From a virus, in the IMG/VR virus record IMGVR_UViG_3300010391_000011, positions 1 through 32,126 of that record: DNA of 32,126 nt; one strand, 5' to 3'. The notes under the pieces were generated by a model that saw only the letters and a program-made list of their open reading frames with translations, was not told where the DNA came from and searched no databases. The translations under genes were made by a program, and so were the position numbers. Positions 27,081 through 32,126 of the stretch are shown piece after piece; within the stretch, counting starts at the first letter, position 1, and each line of letters begins with the position of its first letter.

Positions 27081-28952
27081 ATGAAAAAACTAAAAAAACT
27101 AAAAAAAATATTTAATGTTTCCGTTGCTTTACTAACCATCTTCGGTCTAGTTACTCCTACTTTCGCTTATTCAACCTTGTGGGAATACTACACCCAAACT
27201 CAAGGTCGTTTTCCCTCTGTTGCCGAACGCCGTTTGGCTGCTGAAGGTTTGGGAATAGAAAACTACACTGGTACGGCGGAACAGAATCAATATTTGCTGA
27301 CTGTTCTAACTGGTGGGGAGACTGGTGGGGAGAAGGAAGCCAAACCAATCGTATTCTCTCTTGGAGCTTTTTCTCCCACCGGTGGAGGTACTTACCGGCT
27401 TAAAACTTCTATCGGTACGACGGATACCACCATACCTCTTTCGTCATTCAAAGAGCCAGTTTCCAATACTCTCTATACGATGTCTTATCTCGGCTCAACT
27501 ATCGGTTATGGCACAGTTGACCCCTCAACCACCCGATCAGAGTTCGTTTCATTCTCCGGTATCACCCAAAACTCTGATGGCTCGGCCTCGATCACTGGCG
27601 TTTCTCGCGGTCTGACTCGTACTCCTGCGGGCTCCTCTTGCACCGCTTCAACCACCCTCGCTCAAAGACATCCCGGACAATCAGCGTTCATTCTCTCTGA
27701 CTCTCCTTGCTTCTTTGCTGAATATCCAGTCAAAAGAAATGACGAGACGATCACTGGCCAATGGGCTTACCCCTATCCATCCGCTTCTACTTCCGTGGCG
27801 ACAAAAGGATATGTTGATACTGTAGCTCTTGGGTCGCCGACAGTTGCCAAGTTAATTGTCACAGCAACGGCAGGTGAGACTGTTTCAACTGGCCAAACTG
27901 TTTATCAAAAAGCAAGTGACGGCGAATGGTATTTGACTGACGCTGATGACACAACTAAGAGTCGAGAAGTCATTGTCGGTGTCGCGCAGGGGGCGGGAAC
28001 CGATGGCGTGGCTATTTCTGGCGGAGTATTGATACACGGCGTTGATGATAACCAATCAGGACTAACGGCCGGCACCGCATATTACATTTCTGGAACAGCT
28101 GGGGCGATTACTTCCACCGCACCCACCGCGACCACTTCTGTTAAGCGAGTAATTGGTAACGCCAGAACGACGACGAGTTTCTATCTCGATCCGTTCTATA
28201 TGATTGCCTCGAGCACTCCACTCACCATCACTTACAATGTCGTCGCTAGTGCTACAACGACCGCAACATGGACTAAACCAGTCGGGTTGAAATATGTCGA
28301 AGTTGAGTTATGGGCTGGTGGTGGTAGTGGTGGAAGTGGGACAAGTGCCGCCGCCGGTGGAGGGGGGTCTTACAATACGATTAAATTACTGGCGAATGAA
28401 CTTAGTGCTACAGAAACAATAACAATCGGAGCTGGAGGAGCGGCCGCAACTGGTGCAGTTGGAAATGCTGGAGATAATACATCATTCGGCTCGCACATGA
28501 CTGTTTTTGGTGGCGGTGGGGGGGGAAACTCGACAAGTGCTGGTGGAGGTGGCGGTGGTGGTGTTCAAACAAAGGGTCTTGTTGGGTCAGCAACTGGTGG
28601 GGTCGGAGGTAACCCGGGAGGAGGCACTAACGCGACAACTACTAGCTCGGTTTATGGTGGCGGAGCTGGTGGTGATGGAAAAGTTGGTGGGGAATCAGTT
28701 TACGGTGGTGGCGGTGGTGGGGCCGAAGCCGTTACTGGTGGAACTTCTTATTACGGCGGGGCTGGTGGTGGCGGCGGAGCCGGTTCGGCTGTTCCGGGTG
28801 GTGATTCAATCTATGGCGGTGATGGCGGTGAGGGTGGCACTTCTGGTAGCAATGGCTCTACTCCTAGCGGTGGAGGGGGAGGGGCAAATAATGCCGCTAA
28901 TTCAAGCGGAAGGGGCGGTCATGGAAGGGTGATAGTAACTGAATACTTTTAA
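27081..28952 (+). CDS. Glycine-rich tail fibre/adhesin with signal peptide
   Basis: 623 residues. A Lys-rich N-terminus and hydrophobic helix (VSVALLTIFGLVTPTFA) form a signal peptide. An N-terminal LWEYYTQTQGRFPSVAERRL motif follows, typical of CPR surface proteins. Residues 150-390 are Thr-rich beta; the C-terminal 200 hold the glycine-rich fibre domain (EVELWAGGGSGGSG, TITIGAGGAAATGAVGNAGD, NTSFGSHMTVFGGGGGG) with a run of GGGAGG blocks. Probably the host-binding fibre. The start is ATG after an extended -10. Confidence 0.75.
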   Translation: MKKLKKLKKIFNVSVALLTIFGLVTPTFAYSTLWEYYTQTQGRFPSVAERRLAAEGLGIENYTGTAEQNQYLLTVLTGGETGGEKEAKPIVFSLGAFSPTGGGTYRLKTSIGTTDTTIPLSSFKEPVSNTLYTMSYLGSTIGYGTVDPSTTRSEFVSFSGITQNSDGSASITGVSRGLTRTPAGSSCTASTTLAQRHPGQSAFILSDSPCFFAEYPVKRNDETITGQWAYPYPSASTSVATKGYVDTVALGSPTVAKLIVTATAGETVSTGQTVYQKASDGEWYLTDADDTTKSREVIVGVAQGAGTDGVAISGGVLIHGVDDNQSGLTAGTAYYISGTAGAITSTAPTATTSVKRVIGNARTTTSFYLDPFYMIASSTPLTITYNVVASATTTATWTKPVGLKYVEVELWAGGGSGGSGTSAAAGGGGSYNTIKLLANELSATETITIGAGGAAATGAVGNAGDNTSFGSHMTVFGGGGGGNSTSAGGGGGGGVQTKGLVGSATGGVGGNPGGGTNATTTSSVYGGGAGGDGKVGGESVYGGGGGGAEAVTGGTSYYGGAGGGGGAGSAVPGGDSIYGGDGGEGGTSGSNGSTPSGGGGGANNAANSSGRGGHGRVIVTEYF

Positions 28953-28968
28953 TTTTTAATTTATAAAT

Positions 28969-30345
28969 GTGGCCAAAAAGTCTAAGTTAGAAATAAATCA
29001 AGCTTATGCCAAAATGCGTTTGCGTCAAGCAGAGCGTTTGCCACTCGGTCGTGAGAGAGAAGGGAAATTACCTCTTGCCCAAGAGAGATTAGCCAATGTT
29101 GGTCTCTATGGTTCGCCGAGTAAGCCCAAGGAAAAACTATTTACCCCCACCGTCCTCTCCGATACTAACATCCGCCAAAATGTCATCCCTGATTTACAAA
29201 GTCGAGCCAGTAATCTCTATGGCCTGCCTAGTCCTTATCAACCCCCGCCAACAGGCGACAAAGTAACCACGACGGGAGCACCAAAAACGCCGGCTGACAC
29301 CGAACTTTCTAGCTTACTTGGCACTGATACTGAACTCAAAGACGATCCACTTCAAAAGGAACACGACCAACTCCAAGAGGATGTTTTCAAAATGCAGGAG
29401 CAGGCAGTGTCGGATCAAGCGAAGCGACAAGCCCAAAGTGTTGCCACGGCATACAGCCAACGCAAGCGTGATCTGGCCATTCTCCAAGAACAAGCCGGAG
29501 CGCAGAAGGCGGGTCTGGCTGGTTCCTTGTTCTCTTCTGGTGCTTCGCGTTATGGATCAGTTAGCGGAGGAGGTTTAGTTACTTCCACCGAACGGGGTTT
29601 GATGAACCAACTGTCTGATCTTAATTTTGACGAGCGTGAGGCCATAGACAAAGTAAGAGAAGCGCAAAAGGATGGTGATTATCGAGTGATGCAAGCTCGA
29701 TTGGATTATGCCGATAAAGTACGAGCGCAAAAGGAAAAAAGGCAAGATGAATTGAATAAAGAGATTAGGACGAGGAATAAGGAAACGACCAAACGGCGAC
29801 TGGAGATTGAGAGAGGGTTGGCCGTGGCTGATGCCATAGGTGGTCTAGGATCAAATGTGGAAAAAGGAACCTTGCTCGCTTCTTTGAATGAAGAGGGAAT
29901 TGAAATGACGGCGGATGAATTAGATAAAATAGTTAAAAATTTAAGTGGTGACAAGAAAAAAACCTTTGAGGGCTTTTCGGCTGACATCCAAGACTACTAT
30001 AATTTTGCCGAAAATTACCCCGAAGCTCTGCCTGATTCTATTAAAAATCTACCAGAAAATCAGAGACCATTGGCTTATGTCAAATACATTTCCTCATTGA
30101 CTCGAGTGCCAGAGAAACCTAAAGCTGGAGATACTTTTAAGCTAACATCAGCTGGTCGGTCTAAATTGATCGGGGCTAATATACCTCTAAATCAAATAAA
30201 TGCCATCGAAGAATACTTGACTCTTTATGGTTTTGACGAGCAACTACAGCAGTCTCTGGGAGATAGCGCGGGTATACTGGCTTCGATTTTAAGTGGTGAA
30301 GATAATAGCGGTGAAGATAATAGCGATGATCCTTATGGCAACTAG
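28969..30345 (+). CDS. Internal virion-type protein, helical
   Basis: 458 residues from GTG 28969. Long charged helices (KRDLAILQEQAGAQKAGLAG, LDYADKVRAQKEKRQDELNK, ETTKRRLEIERGLAVADAIG) and a short Pro-rich region, as in ejected core proteins. Its stop region overlaps the next start (ATG 30335). The function is by context only. Confidence 0.6.
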   Translation: MAKKSKLEINQAYAKMRLRQAERLPLGREREGKLPLAQERLANVGLYGSPSKPKEKLFTPTVLSDTNIRQNVIPDLQSRASNLYGLPSPYQPPPTGDKVTTTGAPKTPADTELSSLLGTDTELKDDPLQKEHDQLQEDVFKMQEQAVSDQAKRQAQSVATAYSQRKRDLAILQEQAGAQKAGLAGSLFSSGASRYGSVSGGGLVTSTERGLMNQLSDLNFDEREAIDKVREAQKDGDYRVMQARLDYADKVRAQKEKRQDELNKEIRTRNKETTKRRLEIERGLAVADAIGGLGSNVEKGTLLASLNEEGIEMTADELDKIVKNLSGDKKKTFEGFSADIQDYYNFAENYPEALPDSIKNLPENQRPLAYVKYISSLTRVPEKPKAGDTFKLTSAGRSKLIGANIPLNQINAIEEYLTLYGFDEQLQQSLGDSAGILASILSGEDNSGEDNSDDPYGN

Positions 30346-32126
30346 AGGCGAATTATTGACCAGAATAATGGGACGGCCAGCGACAACCACTCCGCAGGTT
30401 GATCCTAAAAAGACAGCGATGCTGATGAGAATTAACGGCAATCGAGAAATACCAAAAACACCAGCGACTCCACCACCCACCCCAACAACCATTGAGAAAC
30501 CAAAAGGATATTTTGAGCCCGTTGCCGGACAAGTGAGATTAAGAGACATCTTGCGAGAGACTTTTTCACCAGAAGCTGAAGCTGGCCGGCGTGGAGCAGT
30601 TAAAAAAGTTGGTGAGTTTGCGGGAGAGGCATTACAATTTACTGCCCGCACGGGTGGCTCAACATTTTTAACTCTTAAACAGGGACTAGAACAACTAGGG
30701 GGGAAAAAGGCCGAACCAACAGAGATAACCCCCGAGGGTAGACCTTTTTGGGAAGAGGTGGTAACGAGATCAATTTTCGGTGATGAACCAGTGAAAGATT
30801 GGGCGACACGAATTGCCGAGGGCGAAGTGAAAAGTGCTGAAGTGGGACGAGGTTTGCAAGAGAAAGCGAAAACTCAATACCAACCAGAAACTTTATTGGA
30901 AAAAACCAGCGTGGGGCTAGTCTCAAAAGCGGGGAAATTATTGGAAAAAGGGGCTTTGCCGATTTCTGGGCTAGGTTTGCCTTTTATTGCCGCCCTAGAC
31001 TTCACTGGAGCAGGCAAGGCAGGGCGTGAGGGGGTGATCTTGGCCTTGCGTAATGCCAACAAAATAGATGACGCCTTGAGGATTTTAACGAAGATTGGCG
31101 TGCCCGAAGATTTAGCTAGACCGGCCGCCGAGAAGTTTGCTCAAATTACAGACCTAAAATTGATTGACCAAGGGCTAGCCAAGATTGAGGAACTTGCCAG
31201 AACTACCAAACAAGTGGCTCCCGCCATCTCCAAAGCCCCCCAACCCCTCGCCCAAGAAGCCCGTAAGTATAAGAGTGCGGAGGAGTTTGTGAAGGCGGTA
31301 AAAGCAAGCCCAGATAAAATACCCACTACTCCTGAATATCAAAAATTCTTAAAAGAAAAAGACGCCTTTGTTAAACGAGAAAACGAAATCTACACCGAGA
31401 TGAAAGCAATGCGAGATAAGTATGCAGAAAAAACAATTAAGGACGTGCCAGCTTCAGATATTACCAAATACGAGAATTTACAAAAAGAACTGAACCAAAC
31501 ACTTAGCAAAAAGACATTAGCCAAAGTCCCAGAAGGGGTTATTAAAACTCACATTGGGGAAAAAGGATTAGAATCCCAACTCACCGACTTCTATGAGCAA
31601 GCGGTGAAAACACCTAAAGTGCCTAAAACAGCTGAACCAATAGCGGGATCAGCAGAAAAGGAAATGATAAAACTAGCCCAAGGGCAACCAGTAAACCAAA
31701 CAATTCTGCCAGTTTCACTGGAGACTCCATTAAATACGGCCAAAGTTTCTTCATTACTTGATGATAGCACGGCTATTAAATCCAGTCAAGAGATCAACAC
31801 CTCTCGGCTTAACATTTCTGACGAAGCTAAAAAAATCATTGACGATGAAATTGAATCAATTAGACCGAAAATTGAGGAGAAAATCGGACGAACTCTAACT
31901 AATCAAGAAGCCCAAGACCTCGCCAACCAATCATCCAAAATCCTAGAACGAGCTGTGGGGCGACAGCAAACCCTAGAGTGGGAAGCGGCGATGTTGAAAC
32001 TCCGACAGCGCCTAGCCAATGCCGCTGAATCGGGCCAAGTAACCAGAGAATTTTTAGATGATTTGTTAGCAACCAAAACTCTTGGGGCGGACATTGGCCG
32101 GAAACTCCAATCACTTTCTATTGGGG
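30335..32126 (+). CDS. Large polyvalent-type internal protein, N-terminal part
   Basis: 597 codons run open to the right edge; the start is ATG 30335, 11 bases before the upstream stop. The first 60 residues are Pro-rich; a central helix-rich region (IPISGLGLPFIAALDFTGAG-like) and long charged helices follow. Near the edge, RAVGRQQTLEWEAAMLKLRQ and TLGADIGRKLQSLS have the pattern of large-polyvalent-protein-associated domains of phage ejected proteins. These proteins carry enzymes ejected with the DNA; any catalytic domain would lie beyond the window. Confidence 0.6.
   Translation, partial: MATRGELLTRIMGRPATTTPQVDPKKTAMLMRINGNREIPKTPATPPPTPTTIEKPKGYFEPVAGQVRLRDILRETFSPEAEAGRRGAVKKVGEFAGEALQFTARTGGSTFLTLKQGLEQLGGKKAEPTEITPEGRPFWEEVVTRSIFGDEPVKDWATRIAEGEVKSAEVGRGLQEKAKTQYQPETLLEKTSVGLVSKAGKLLEKGALPISGLGLPFIAALDFTGAGKAGREGVILALRNANKIDDALRILTKIGVPEDLARPAAEKFAQITDLKLIDQGLAKIEELARTTKQVAPAISKAPQPLAQEARKYKSAEEFVKAVKASPDKIPTTPEYQKFLKEKDAFVKRENEIYTEMKAMRDKYAEKTIKDVPASDITKYENLQKELNQTLSKKTLAKVPEGVIKTHIGEKGLESQLTDFYEQAVKTPKVPKTAEPIAGSAEKEMIKLAQGQPVNQTILPVSLETPLNTAKVSSLLDDSTAIKSSQEINTSRLNISDEAKKIIDDEIESIRPKIEEKIGRTLTNQEAQDLANQSSKILERAVGRQQTLEWEAAMLKLRQRLANAAESGQVTREFLDDLLATKTLGADIGRKLQSLSIG

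Overview
The window is an internal piece of a tailed-phage genome (or prophage) of the Caudoviricetes, probably podovirus-like. One strand carries essentially everything: a lysis cassette at the left edge, a long run of small early/accessory genes, a cassette zone with three DNA methyltransferases, an RNA-rich junction, then a late operon with a phage GroEL, small and large terminase, portal, scaffold-like protein, decoration protein, major capsid protein, tail proteins, a glycine-rich fibre and internal virion proteins. The first gene (lytic peptidase, C-terminus only) and the last (large polyvalent-type protein, N-terminus only) are cut by the window edges. The standard genetic code fits: TAA, TGA and TAG all end convincing genes. 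Moderately GC-poor.

Host: nearly every gene lacks a Shine-Dalgarno (SD) sequence and starts after an A/T-rich stretch, and several promoters have an extended -10 (TGnTATAAT) only 3-9 nt before the start codon, implying leaderless mRNAs. The secreted transglycosylase, the Ser/Thr-rich signal-anchored virion proteins, and the probable target protein of a diversity-generating retroelement (DGR) resemble what is common in Patescibacteria (CPR, especially Parcubacteria-like) genomes. That host assignment is inference from sequence style only.

Layout: 1-1060 lysis (peptidase, holin, transglycosylase). 1059-1265 is the only convincing minus-strand gene, a small zinc-ribbon protein divergent from a pseudoknotted RNA (1341-1478). 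1537-2202 holds two small genes between a 24-bp imperfect inverted repeat, followed by another structured RNA. 2226-5540 carries an HTH-HNH nuclease, a structured leader RNA (3161-3271), a possible ssDNA-binding protein, a NinG-like nuclease and a recombination-family-like protein. 5566-7600 starts from a clear promoter and has small zinc-binding and secreted proteins plus the probable DGR target (6875-7375). 7600-11682 is an array of about ten small genes and three methyltransferases, each junction carrying the same short C-tract repeat. 11681-13490 is a mosaic junction: a 40-bp direct repeat, a roughly 400-nt structured RNA candidate, a truncated P63C-domain gene, an amber-interrupted gene, two SD-led starts, a terminator, a three-way-junction RNA and a small RNA with a CCUCCUCC loop. 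13601-32126 is the virion operon.

The most unusual features are the repeat-linked gene array, the series of at least five apparently structured RNAs, the anti-SD-like small RNA in a phage whose own genes avoid SD sequences, the candidate DGR variable region, and a divergent GroEL at the head of the virion genes without a visible GroES. All functional calls were made by reading the sequence; no database search or folding program was run.
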